64,000 nucleotides of DNA from CAIMUX01 sp964473865. GTDB taxonomy: Bacteria > Eisenbacteria > RBG-16-71-46 > CAIMUX01. This document shows, piece by piece, positions 33,520 to 41,792 of the stretch (position 1 is its first letter; each line of letters starts with the position of its first letter). The position numbers and the translations under genes were made by a program. Under the pieces are notes generated by a model. That model did no database searches, had not been told where the DNA came from, and was given only the letters and a program-made list of their open reading frames with translations. The DNA lies in NCBI GenBank assembly GCA_964473865.1, contig CAYYQN010000007.1, positions 62,001-126,000 on the forward strand, given 5' to 3'.

Positions 33520-34416
33520 TTATCGCCGCGGGCGCAACGACCGCTCCGCGCGACCCAGCGCCCGGAAGAAGAGCGCCGCGGGCACCTCCTCCCGCAGCCA
33601 CAGCGAAAGCGAACGCGCCGCCTGGCGACAGAGCGGTCCCAGGCCGTCCGCCGCGCGCCAACCATGACCTCGAGCCTCCTCCGCTCGCGCCGTCCGCCCG
33701 GCGCCATAGTTCAAGTCCAGCAACACCGTCCGGGTTCCGCCCTGGGCCCAGAATGTCTCCGGCAGCGCCGGCAGATCGGGCCGCAAGGTCGACACCCACA
33801 CGGTCGGCCGCGCCCCGCGATGGGAGCCGCCGCGCCCCGGCGGGTCGCCCGCCTCGAACTCCCCCCAGCCGAGGACGCCCACCTGGGCCTCGGGGGCGCC
33901 CCAGCCAGTCAGCACCGAGCGAACCTTGGCCGGGCGCCGGGTCACGATCAGCGCGGGCGGTGATCCCCGACGGAGCCCTTGCCAGGCCAGGCTGCGCGCG
34001 GTCGCGCCGAAACCCAGGATTCCGAACGGGGCGCGGTCGAGGCCGGCTTCGGCAAGGTACTCGAGGATCCCGGCCCCGTCCGTGCCGCAGCCCGCCGGCC
34101 CGTCCGGATCCAACCGCACCGTGTTCACCACCCCGGTGCGCGCGGCCTCCTCGTCCAGCGGACGGACGAGGCGGGCCATCGCCTGCTTGTAGGGCGTGGT
34201 GACGTTGAGTCCGAGGATTCCCAGCCCCGGCGCTTCCGCAAGCAGGGCCGGCAGTCGGTCCTCCGACACCGGCAGCGGCAGGTAGATCAAGTTTCGATCC
34301 AGCGCCCGCAGAACCGCGGTCTGCAAGGATGGAGAGAGACTGTGCTCCAGCGGCGATCCGACGATCCCGAGGATTCGGGTCCGGCCGTCGGGCAACCAAC
34401 CGGGCCGGGGGCTCAC
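33520..34416 (-). CDS. aroE: Shikimate dehydrogenase
   Basis: NADPH-dependent reduction of 3-dehydroshikimate in aromatic amino-acid synthesis. From GTG 34416 (GTGA overlap with lgt) the 298-aa protein begins with VSPRPGWLPD and then GIVGSPLEHSLSPSLQTAVL, the substrate-binding serines. NVTTPYKQAMARLV has the catalytic Lys and GCGTDGAGILEYLAEAGL the catalytic Asp. The nucleotide loop GILGFGATARSLAW differs from the usual GAGGAARA form but is positioned correctly. The NADPH-specificity stretch VTRRPAKV follows. Ends RSLRPRR. Confidence 0.9.
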   Translation of the reverse strand: MSPRPGWLPDGRTRILGIVGSPLEHSLSPSLQTAVLRALDRNLIYLPLPVSEDRLPALLAEAPGLGILGLNVTTPYKQAMARLVRPLDEEAARTGVVNTVRLDPDGPAGCGTDGAGILEYLAEAGLDRAPFGILGFGATARSLAWQGLRRGSPPALIVTRRPAKVRSVLTGWGAPEAQVGVLGWGEFEAGDPPGRGGSHRGARPTVWVSTLRPDLPALPETFWAQGGTRTVLLDLNYGAGRTARAEEARGHGWRAADGLGPLCRQAARSLSLWLREEVPAALFFRALGRAERSLRPRR

Positions 34417-35210
34417 CCCTTCGCCCCCGCCGCCGCGCCGGCGCGCGGCCGGCGGACCAGCAGCCAGACTCCCCAGACGACCAGGATCAGGGCGATGAGC
34501 TGGCTCTTGGTCGTGATCAGGGGCGCCAGCCGATCGAGCCGGTCGATCGGTTCGTAGAAGCGGGTGAAGTCCACCGCCCACCGGACCACCCCCTGCAGCA
34601 GCAGGAACAGGCCGAAGAGGCGACCCGTTCCGCGAAAGCGGCGCTCCGCGAGGAGCAGCACGCCCGCCGAAAGCAGAAGCGCCGCGGAGAGCAGGAGTTG
34701 GGACGCATACACCGGCACGCCCGGGCCCACCGTCGCCGCGGCATACGACTCGGGCGGGTACTGGACGCAGAAGGCGCCGTGGCCCGGCCGCCCGAAGCAG
34801 CAGCCGTTGATGAAACAACCGATCCGTGTGATCCCCTCCCCCAGCGCCAGCGACGGGGCGCACAGATCGGCCACCCGCAGAAACGAGATCCGGTGGCGGC
34901 GCAGGTAGTACCAACTGGCCAGGATCGCGGCAACCAGTCCGCCGTACAACGTCAGTCCGCCGTCCCAGATCCGCAGGGCATCCCCCAGCGTGGGGAAGTC
35001 GGCCGGATGGGCGAGAACGAAGTGGGCCCGCGCCCCGACGATGGCCGCGGCCATGATCCAGAAGAAGAGGCCGAACATCAGGTCCTCGGAATAACCTCGG
35101 GGCCGCGCGCGGCGCAGCGCGAGCCCGCAGCCGACCAGAAACGAGATCGCCAGCGCGATCCCGTAGGAACGCACCGGAAACGGTCCCAGGTGAAACACGA
35201 CGGGGTACAT
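34413..35210 (-). CDS. lgt: Prolipoprotein diacylglyceryl transferase
   Basis: Inner-membrane enzyme that attaches diacylglycerol to the lipobox cysteine of prelipoproteins, several of which are encoded in this window. The 265-aa protein has about seven hydrophobic helices, FPVRSYGIALAISFLVGCGL, GARAHFVLAHP, GGLTLYGGLVAAIL and the signature RIGCFINGCCFGRPGHG. ATG 35210 has a GGAGGTCGC site. It follows rodA by 22 bases and overlaps aroE by 4. Confidence 0.95.
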   Translation of the reverse strand: MYPVVFHLGPFPVRSYGIALAISFLVGCGLALRRARPRGYSEDLMFGLFFWIMAAAIVGARAHFVLAHPADFPTLGDALRIWDGGLTLYGGLVAAILASWYYLRRHRISFLRVADLCAPSLALGEGITRIGCFINGCCFGRPGHGAFCVQYPPESYAAATVGPGVPVYASQLLLSAALLLSAGVLLLAERRFRGTGRLFGLFLLLQGVVRWAVDFTRFYEPIDRLDRLAPLITTKSQLIALILVVWGVWLLVRRPRAGAAAGAKG

Positions 35211-35232
35211 GCGACCTCCAGCCAGCAGGATG

Positions 35233-36459
35233 CTAGTAGTCGTAGCGATGCACGGCGATGTTCTGGAGGATCCCGAGCGCCGCCATCATGGTGAGCAGGA
35301 ACGACCCGCCATAGCTGAGAAACGGCAACGGAAGGCCGGTCACCGGGAACAACCCCATGGTCATGGCCATGTTCAGCCCGGCATGGTACAGCATCAGCCC
35401 GCCGATGCCGACCGCCGCAAAGCTCTCGAATGCGCTCCGGCAGGTCCGGGCGAGATAGAAGGCGCGCAGCACCAGCACCGCAAAGAGGCTGAGCACCAGA
35501 AGCGCCCCCACGAACCCCCACTCCTCGCCCACCACGGAGAAGATGAAGTCGGTGTGCTGCTGCGGAAGGAAGGACAGGACATTCTGCGTGCCGCGCAGGA
35601 ACCCTTTGCCGGCGATCATCCCGGAGCCGATGGCGATCTTCGACTGCAGCACCTGATATCCGGCGCCGGAGGGATCGGACTCCGGATTGAAGAAGGTCAC
35701 GATCCGCTGCTGTTGATAGGGCTCGAGGTGCGCCAGGAGACGCGGCGCAGTGAAGAAGAGCCCCGTGTGTACCGCGTTGAAGGCGCCGATCAGGAACCAG
35801 GAGAGCTGCCCGCGGCGGAACCACACCGTCAGGATCAGCAGAAACGCGGCCCACACCCACCAATGGTGCATGCAGGCGACGGTCACGAGCGGGGAGAGCA
35901 GAACCACCAACGCAAGCTTTGGGATCCCGGCCCAGACCAGCATGACCAGGGCCAGTGCCGGGAAGGCGCCCGACGTCCCCAGGTCGGGCTGCTTGAGCAC
36001 CAGGAGCGTCGGGGCCAGAATCACTCCCAGGGTGATGAAGAGGGCTCGGGGCCGGGACAGATCCGCCCGCTTCCCCGAGAGAGCCTGCGCCAGCGCCGCC
36101 ACCAGCGCCAGCTTGGCCAGCTCGGACGGCTGAAACCGGAGCGGACCCACGCGAAACCAGCGACGCGCGCCGTACTCCTCCACTCCCAGGAAAGCTACCA
36201 GCAGGAGCAGGCCCAGCGAGGCGGCATAGCCGATCCAGGCCCAGTCTTCGCAGAGTCGCAGCGGCACGAAGAGAAACAACGCGAACACGCCGACCCCGAG
36301 TCCCACCGAAAAGAGGTGACGCCAGATGTACCCGTGACGCGGGCTCTCCGGGTGATGGGTCGCGCTATAGACACTCAGCACGCCGGCGAGGATCAGCACC
36401 AGGGCGGGCAGGACCAGCCACCAGTCCCAGTGCTGCCGGTACTCGCGCGGAATGTGCAC
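35233..36459 (-). CDS. rodA: Rod-shape peptidoglycan polymerase RodA
   Basis: SEDS-family glycosyltransferase that polymerises lipid II during elongation. The 408-aa protein has about ten membrane helices, ALVLILAGVLSVYSATHH, GVEEYGARRWFRVGPLRFQPSELAKLAL (SEDS signature), VLKQPDLGTSGAF with the conserved Asp, LQSKIAIGSGMIAGKGFLRG, LPQQHTDFIFSVVGEEWGF and LPFLSYGGSFLLTMMAALGI. GTG 36459 lies two bases from the mrdA stop with GGAGA upstream. It pairs with the PBP2 encoded just before it. Confidence 0.96.
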   Translation of the reverse strand: MHIPREYRQHWDWWLVLPALVLILAGVLSVYSATHHPESPRHGYIWRHLFSVGLGVGVFALFLFVPLRLCEDWAWIGYAASLGLLLLVAFLGVEEYGARRWFRVGPLRFQPSELAKLALVAALAQALSGKRADLSRPRALFITLGVILAPTLLVLKQPDLGTSGAFPALALVMLVWAGIPKLALVVLLSPLVTVACMHHWWVWAAFLLILTVWFRRGQLSWFLIGAFNAVHTGLFFTAPRLLAHLEPYQQQRIVTFFNPESDPSGAGYQVLQSKIAIGSGMIAGKGFLRGTQNVLSFLPQQHTDFIFSVVGEEWGFVGALLVLSLFAVLVLRAFYLARTCRSAFESFAAVGIGGLMLYHAGLNMAMTMGLFPVTGLPLPFLSYGGSFLLTMMAALGILQNIAVHRYDY

Positions 36460-36461
36460 GC

Positions 36462-38393
36462 TCAGTCTCCTTCCGCGGACACGGCGTCCCAGTCCAGGGT
36501 CCCGGCGGCGTCTTCCGGCAGCGTGCCGGTCAAGAACACCTGCAGCGTCCGCTGGGCCACCGGCGCCGCGACCGACCCCCCGTGGCCGCTCTCTTCCGCA
36601 ATGACCGCCACGGACAGGCGGGGGTCGTCCATGGTGGCAAAGCAGGCGAAGACCGCGTGGTCATCCCCGTGCGGGTTCTGGGCGGTGCCGGTCTTGCCGG
36701 CGATCCGGAAATTGCCGACCCGGGCGCGGGTGCCGGTGCCGGAATCGTCCATCACCACCCGCTCCATGGCGGCCGCGACGATCCGGACGTTTTCCGGAGA
36801 GAAGCCGAGCGTTCCGTCCTCCCAGTTCTCGCCCGCGGCGTCGCGACGAACCTCCCCCCCCACGGTCTGCACCCGCCGCAGAAGGTGGGGACGCATCACC
36901 CTTCCTCCGACGGCGACGGCTCCGATGAAGTGTGCGATCTCGAGCGGCGTGAGCAGGATCTCTCCCTGGCCGATGGCGAGGTTCAACGCAGCCCCGGCGC
37001 CAAAGCCGCCCTTTCCGTAGCGCGCATGGTACCACTCCAAGGTCGGGATCAGCCCCGCCCGTTCCTCCGGCAGGTCGATGCCGGTACGGAGCGCGATCCG
37101 GCTGCGTTCCCCCCACTGGCCGAAGCGCTCCACGCCGAGGGCGATCCCCGCCTGATAGAAGTAGACATCGCAGGAGCGGACGAGCGCGTCACTCAACGCC
37201 AGGACGCCGTGTCCGCCCCGCCGCCAGCAGCGGAAGGTGCGGTTTCCGTAGTAGTAGCCGCCTGTGCACGACGAGAAGGTCCGCGACGGCGTCAGCGTTC
37301 CCGTTTCCAGACCCGCCAGCGAGGTGAACACCTTGAATACGGAACCGGGAGGGTAGGCGGACGCGACCGCGCGATGCAGCAGGGGACGGCCCGGCGCGTT
37401 GAGCGAGCGCCAGTCCGCCGGCGTCAGGCCGCGCACGAAGAGGTTGGGGTCGAAGGCGGGACGGCTCGCCATCGCCAGGATCTCGCCGGTCCGCGGGTCG
37501 AGTGCGACGAGAGCGGAAGCGACCGCCGCGCCGAGCGAGTCGGGACGGGGCCCCCACGGAGGAAGGAGCCTGGGGTACGGTTTCCCGTGCGCCGGCAGCG
37601 CGTCGAGGGCGCGTTCCGCGGTCTTCTGCAGCTCCGCGTCGAGGGTGACCACCAGATCGCTTCCGGGCACCGCTTCCCGCGAGGGCAGCTCTGGAAAGAG
37701 GTGGGTGCGGCGACCAAGGGCGTCGACTTCCACGAAGTCCGCGCCGTCCTGTCCGCGCAGGAGTTCCTCGTACTGCCGCTCCAAGCCGGCGCGACCGACC
37801 AGGTCCCCCATGTTGTATCCACGCTCGGTCCAGGTCTCCAATTCGCTTTCCGAGATCTCGCCGAGGTGGCCCAGCACATGACAGGCCAGGCTCCCCCCCG
37901 GATACCGGCGAATCGACTCCGGCTCCACCTCCACCCCGGGCAGCCGATCGGCCCGCTCCTCGATGCGCGAGAGCTGCTCGAAGCTCAGGTTTCGCGCCAG
38001 CGAGAGCGGCGCCTCCTGGCGACGTCGGGCCCGGCGGGCCGCGCGGCGCAGCTCCTCAGGATCCTTGCCGAGGATCTCCGCCAGGGCGCCGCAGGTGGCG
38101 TCCAGCAGCGCCGCATTCCGGCGAAAGGCCCGGTCTCCCGGGTCGAACACGAGCCGGTACGACGGGGCGTTGTCGGCCAGGACGACGCCGTTGCGGTCGA
38201 GGATCCGACCCCGTTCCGCGCGCAGGATCTCGGGCCGGATCCGATTCTCCTCGGAGAGAGCCCGGAAGTGGCTTCCCTGCCCCAGTTGCAGCCAGCCCAG
38301 CCGGACGGCCAGGGCCACAAAGATCAGACCGGTAACGATGGCGAGTTCGCGGAAGCGGGCCGCGCGCGCTACCGGACCGAAATCACGCGGCAC
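36462..38393 (-). CDS. mrdA: Penicillin-binding protein 2
   Basis: Transpeptidase partner of RodA. One N-terminal membrane helix (ELAIVTGLIFVALAVRLGWL) is followed by RGRILDRNGVVLADNAPSY, the pedestal domain, and the transpeptidase domain. There the active-site SxxK is YPPGSVFKVF, the SxN-type motif is RSCDVYFYQ (Ser-Cys-Asp) and the KTG triad is GKTGTAQNPHGD. Start: GTG 38393 (643 aa, 11-base overlap with mreD) puts a short basic tail before the helix; an upstream GTG at 38432 would add 13 residues. Neither has a strong ribosome-binding site. Confidence 0.95.
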   Translation of the reverse strand: MPRDFGPVARAARFRELAIVTGLIFVALAVRLGWLQLGQGSHFRALSEENRIRPEILRAERGRILDRNGVVLADNAPSYRLVFDPGDRAFRRNAALLDATCGALAEILGKDPEELRRAARRARRRQEAPLSLARNLSFEQLSRIEERADRLPGVEVEPESIRRYPGGSLACHVLGHLGEISESELETWTERGYNMGDLVGRAGLERQYEELLRGQDGADFVEVDALGRRTHLFPELPSREAVPGSDLVVTLDAELQKTAERALDALPAHGKPYPRLLPPWGPRPDSLGAAVASALVALDPRTGEILAMASRPAFDPNLFVRGLTPADWRSLNAPGRPLLHRAVASAYPPGSVFKVFTSLAGLETGTLTPSRTFSSCTGGYYYGNRTFRCWRRGGHGVLALSDALVRSCDVYFYQAGIALGVERFGQWGERSRIALRTGIDLPEERAGLIPTLEWYHARYGKGGFGAGAALNLAIGQGEILLTPLEIAHFIGAVAVGGRVMRPHLLRRVQTVGGEVRRDAAGENWEDGTLGFSPENVRIVAAAMERVVMDDSGTGTRARVGNFRIAGKTGTAQNPHGDDHAVFACFATMDDPRLSVAVIAEESGHGGSVAAPVAQRTLQVFLTGTLPEDAAGTLDWDAVSAEGD

Positions 38394-38880
38394 CGCGGAG
38401 CCATCCCCGGAGCCCAAGCAGGCGCCGGACACCCCAGGCGAGAAGAGGCACGACCAGGGTGGTGTACAGCGCTCCGGGCAACGCCCAACGCAGGAGAAGC
38501 AGCGGCACCGAACCCGGGTCCGCCACGCCGGCCAGCGCCACCCGCACGGCGTCAGCGAGGAACGCCGCCAGGAAGATGAGCATCAGGATCACCAGGGGAT
38601 TGCCCCGATCGAGCCCGAGGAGGCCGCGCCCGACGAACAACCCGGCCAGCCCGAGCGCCAGGCTGTCGCGACCCAGCACCGCCGGCTCCTCCACCCCGAT
38701 CAACAAACCCAGCACGACGCCGGCCCAGACCCCCCAGACGGCGCCGCGGCGCAGCGCCAGGAAGAAGACCACCCCCAGGAAGAGGTCGGGACCGACGCCG
38801 GCGATGCGGATGCGCGGCACCCAGGTCGCCAAAGAGACCAGGATCAGGAAGACCACGAAGGCCCAGCGGAAGATGCGCAT
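38383..38880 (-). CDS. mreD: Rod shape-determining protein MreD
   Basis: 165-aa hydrophobic protein with about five membrane helices (FRWAFVVFLILVSLATWVP, GPDLFLGVVFFLALRRGAVWG, LVILMLIFLAAFLADAVRVAL). It links MreC to the elongation complex. MreD sequences are poorly conserved; position between mreC and mrdA is the main evidence. ATG 38880 has an excellent AGGAGG site; the frame open upstream lies inside mreC and shows no similarity. Confidence 0.9.
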   Translation of the reverse strand: MRIFRWAFVVFLILVSLATWVPRIRIAGVGPDLFLGVVFFLALRRGAVWGVWAGVVLGLLIGVEEPAVLGRDSLALGLAGLFVGRGLLGLDRGNPLVILMLIFLAAFLADAVRVALAGVADPGSVPLLLLRWALPGALYTTLVVPLLAWGVRRLLGLRGWLRGAA

Positions 38881-38888
38881 GGATCCTC

Positions 38889-39812
38889 CTAAGGCCCCGG
38901 CTCGGGACGGGCCCCGGCGAACGGCGCTCCCCCCGCCGCCTGTTCCGGACGCGCCGATTCCGCGGGAAAGAGAGCGGACAGGCGGCTGCCGGCGCGCTCC
39001 GCCGGCACGGCTCCGAGGTCCTCCACCATCCGGATCAAGAAGACCTCCTGCGCCCGGGCGATGCGCGCCGCGGGCCGCACGGTCACGCTCTGGAGCTGTC
39101 CCCCTCGTCCGGCGCGGTGCCCGACCACCCAGCCAACCAGAATTCCCCCCGGATAGGCCAGGCCGAGACCCGACGTGATCACCCGGTCGCCCGGCTGCCA
39201 GTCCGACTGCGCCGGGACGCTGCCCACGATCAGATCTCCGCGGACCGGATCCCACTTCAGGATTCCACCCTCGCGCGTGCGTTGGTTGGTCACGCTCACT
39301 GCGGACTGCAGGCTGGTGAGGCACTCTACGCGGGCGAACCTCTCTTCTCTGGTGCGCACGCGGCCCAGGAGCCCTTCGGAAGTGACCGCCACCATGCCCG
39401 GCTCCACCCGCGCCGGATCGACCGGTTCGACGACCAGGAGATCTCCGAACCGACTCCGGCCCCGCCCCACCACGACCGCCGGGAAGAGCTCGAGGTCCGC
39501 CCTGCGGCGGAATCCGAGCATCGCCCGCAGGCGGTCATTCTCCCGGGCCGCCTCCAGCGCCGTGTTGGCGCTCAGCTCGGTGCGCGCTCGCTCCTGCAGG
39601 GCTTCGGCGGCGCGATGCTGGGCGAGGAGAGAGCGCGGGCCCCAGCCGACGGCAAAGCGGTAGGGCAGGAAGACGCTGCGTTCGAGGATCGAGGCCAGCC
39701 CGACCTTCCCGGAGAGCGGCAGCAGGACCAGCCCGAGCGACAGCAGGATCCCCGCCCCCGGGGCGATCCAGGGGCGCAGGCGACGCGATAGTGATCTCTG
39801 CGATGACCGCAT
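38889..39812 (-). CDS. mreC: Rod shape-determining protein MreC
   Basis: 307-aa bitopic protein: cytoplasmic basic tail, one helix (IAPGAGILLSLGLVLLPLSG), a coiled coil at about 65-105 (ALQERARTELSANTALEAAREN) and two beta domains with VVVGRGRSRFGDLLVVEPV, EGLLGRVRTREERFARVECL, DLIVGSVPAQSDWQPGDRVI and SGLGLAYPGGILVGWVV. The C-terminal ~40 residues are low complexity. It works as a periplasmic scaffold between MreB/MreD and PBP2. The 91-base gap to mreB carries a stem-loop. Confidence 0.94.
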   Translation of the reverse strand: MRSSQRSLSRRLRPWIAPGAGILLSLGLVLLPLSGKVGLASILERSVFLPYRFAVGWGPRSLLAQHRAAEALQERARTELSANTALEAARENDRLRAMLGFRRRADLELFPAVVVGRGRSRFGDLLVVEPVDPARVEPGMVAVTSEGLLGRVRTREERFARVECLTSLQSAVSVTNQRTREGGILKWDPVRGDLIVGSVPAQSDWQPGDRVITSGLGLAYPGGILVGWVVGHRAGRGGQLQSVTVRPAARIARAQEVFLIRMVEDLGAVPAERAGSRLSALFPAESARPEQAAGGAPFAGARPEPGP

Positions 39813-39861
39813 GCTGCCGGCTCCCCGCCCGGCCGCACCCGCACCCCGCGAACCGCGCCGA

Positions 39862-39878
39862 GGCGGCGGCCCGCCGCC
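39862..39878 (-). other. Stem-loop between mreB and mreC
   Basis: GGCGGC (39862-39867) pairs with GCCGCC (39873-39878) around a 5-base loop, inside the 91-base mreB-mreC spacer. It might lower read-through so that MreB is made in excess of MreC/D; that role is inference. Confidence 0.35.
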
Positions 39879-39903
39879 GGGGTGATCGGGCCGGCGCGGC
39901 GAC

Positions 39904-40935
39904 TCAGCTGCTGCGCATCAGTACCTTGTGGTACGTATGCAGTTCGTCGAGGATCTTTCCGGAGCCCAGCACCACGCACAAGAGCGCGTCCTCGGCCACC
40001 CGAATCGGCAGGTTGGTGACGTCATGCAGGAGCAGGTCCATTCCGCGCAGGAGCGCTCCCCCCCCGGTCATGACGATCCCCCGGTCAATGATGTCGCTGG
40101 ACAGCTCGGGCGGCGTGCGTTCGAGCGAATCCTTCACCGCTTCGACGATGGCGCTCAGCGGCTCCTGCAGGCAATCGCGGATCTCCTGGGAGGTGATCTT
40201 GATCGTCTTGGGGATGCCCCCGATCAAGTCACGCCCCTTGATCTCAAGCACCTGCTCCTCGTTCAGGGGAAAGGCGCTGCCGATCTGGAGCTTGATGCGT
40301 TCCGCGGTCTGATCGCCGATCAAGAGGTTGTAGGCGCGTTTCACGTACTGAGCGATGGCGTCGTCCATCTTGTCGCCGCCGATGCGGATGGACGTTGCGG
40401 TCACGATGCCGTTCAGCGTGATGACCGCGATTTCCGTCGTGCCGCCCCCCACGTCGATGACCATGTTGCCGGTCGGTTTGTCGACCGGCAGCCCGACGCC
40501 GATGGCGGCCGCGATCGGCTCGGCCACCAGAAACACATCCCGAGCCCCCGCGTGCTCCGCAGAGTCGCGCACCGCCCGCTTCTCGACCTCGGTGATTCCG
40601 GAGGGCACACTGATGATGATGCGGGGACGGACCAGGAACCGGTGCGTCTGGACCTTCTGGATCAGCTTGCGGAGCAGCTCCTCCGTCTTCTCGAAGTCGG
40701 CGATGACGCCGTCCTTCAGCGGCCGGACCGCGTCGATCCCCGTGGGGGTCCGACCCAGCATCTCCTTGGCATCGCGCCCCACCGCGAGCACCCGCGAAGA
40801 GCCGCGATCCACCGCGACCACTGATGGTTCGTTGAGGACGATCCCCTTGCCCTTGACGTAGACGAGGGTGTTGGCCGTGCCGAGGTCGATGGCGACGTCG
40901 TTGGAGACGAAGCCCAAGAGCGTGCGGAGTCCCAT
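39904..40935 (-). CDS. mreB: Cell shape-determining actin homologue MreB
   Basis: 343-aa bacterial actin that guides the elongasome. The nucleotide-binding motifs are VAIDLGTANTLVYVKGKGIV (phosphate 1), MVIDVGGGTTEIAVITL (phosphate 2) and GIVMTGGGALLRGMDLLL (adenosine). RPRIIISVPSGITEVEKRAV and VAEPIAAAIGVGLPV are family hallmarks. ATG 40935 has a GGGAGGGG site and gives MGLRTLLGFVSNDVA, an N-terminus of the membrane-associating type; an upstream in-frame ATG at 41001 is less likely. It opens the mreBCD-mrdA-rodA unit. The 40936-41271 stretch upstream is gene-free with promoter candidates on both strands. Confidence 0.97.
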   Translation of the reverse strand: MGLRTLLGFVSNDVAIDLGTANTLVYVKGKGIVLNEPSVVAVDRGSSRVLAVGRDAKEMLGRTPTGIDAVRPLKDGVIADFEKTEELLRKLIQKVQTHRFLVRPRIIISVPSGITEVEKRAVRDSAEHAGARDVFLVAEPIAAAIGVGLPVDKPTGNMVIDVGGGTTEIAVITLNGIVTATSIRIGGDKMDDAIAQYVKRAYNLLIGDQTAERIKLQIGSAFPLNEEQVLEIKGRDLIGGIPKTIKITSQEIRDCLQEPLSAIVEAVKDSLERTPPELSSDIIDRGIVMTGGGALLRGMDLLLHDVTNLPIRVAEDALLCVVLGSGKILDELHTYHKVLMRSS

Positions 40936-41065
40936 GCCCCTCCCGATGCCGGCCGCTGGTCTCCCGAACGCGAACTCGGGTCCCACGGCGACGGATCCCA
41001 TCCTGTTGATCCGGACGGCAGCGACGATCCGCGCGTCGATGCGCCCTGGCCCCCGAGGCGGGCGT

Positions 41066-41094
41066 AAGCTAGCAGACTGGGGAGGTCATCGCAA
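41066..41094 (-). promoter_or_regulatory. Candidate promoter for mreB
   Basis: On the minus strand TTGCGA (41094-41089) and TAGCTT (41071-41066) are 17 bases apart, about 130 bases before the mreB ATG, in the 336-base divergent intergenic region. Weak match, found by eye. Confidence 0.33.
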
Positions 41095-41117
41095 CGTCTT
41101 TCAAGCAGTTCGCCCCC

Positions 41118-41146
41118 TTGACCGATCTCGGGGGCGCTGGTACCCT
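41118..41146 (+). promoter_or_regulatory. Candidate promoter for the 41272 gene
   Basis: TTGACC (41118-41123) and TACCCT (41141-41146) are 17 bases apart on the plus strand, about 125 bases before the ATG at 41272. The -35 box is good and the -10 fair. Confidence 0.45.
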
Positions 41147-41271
41147 GCCGTCAGGGTCGGCCGCGACAACGGGCGCGTCCGGTTCCGGGCATCTCCGCCC
41201 GGAAGCCTGCCCACTCGGGCCAGATCCCGAGACGGGAGACATCTCCAGGTGGGAGGCGCACGGAACGGAAG

Positions 41272-41760
41272 ATGAAGAACGCGGCCTGGGCGCTCATCGC
41301 CGGCCTGACCCTTCTGGGGTCCGGACCGGCCGGGGCGACGACGGAGCCGGCGGTCCTGCGGGGGACGGTGCGCGACGGGCGGGGCGATCGGCTTCCGGGG
41401 GTCCGGGTTCAGCTGTTTCTCGACGGATATCCGCTCGCTACAAGCCGATCGGACTCTCTGGGGGATTACCGCCTGGAGTTCCCCTGGGCAGTGGCGGCAG
41501 ACTCCACCGTGATCGCCTGGTGGACGGCCGAGGAGACCGATCTCGTCCCGGCGGTGGCGATCTTGCGCGAGAGTAGAGCCGCGCAGCGGCTGGGGCTGTG
41601 GGACACGACGATCCCGCGGGTTGCCGCGCCGGCGGAGTCTTTGCACGACCCGGTCCTCTGGCGCCGCGGCGAGGCGGGGCGTCGGGCCGCCGCCGATGAC
41701 TCCACGGAGTCGGACGTCGAATCGAAGGACCAGCCGGACGGTGCGCCGGCCGGGAACTGA
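41272..41760 (+). CDS. Secreted protein with carboxypeptidase-regulatory-like domain
   Basis: 162 aa with a signal peptide (MKNAAWALIAGLTLLGSGPA-GATTE). Residues ~28-75 (LRGTVRDGRGDRLPGVRVQL ... DSLGDYRLEFPW) show the beta-sandwich pattern of the CarboxypepD_reg family, common in exported proteins of Bacteroidota-like bacteria and used for binding or structure. The rest is charged and disordered in appearance. It precedes the Fn3/FGE-like lipoprotein by 32 bases and is probably co-transcribed with it. Precise role unknown. A GGAACGGAAG stretch precedes the ATG. Confidence 0.72.
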   Translation: MKNAAWALIAGLTLLGSGPAGATTEPAVLRGTVRDGRGDRLPGVRVQLFLDGYPLATSRSDSLGDYRLEFPWAVAADSTVIAWWTAEETDLVPAVAILRESRAAQRLGLWDTTIPRVAAPAESLHDPVLWRRGEAGRRAAADDSTESDVESKDQPDGAPAGN

Positions 41761-41792
41761 CGGGTAGGGGTTGACGGAGGGAGGAGCTCTGC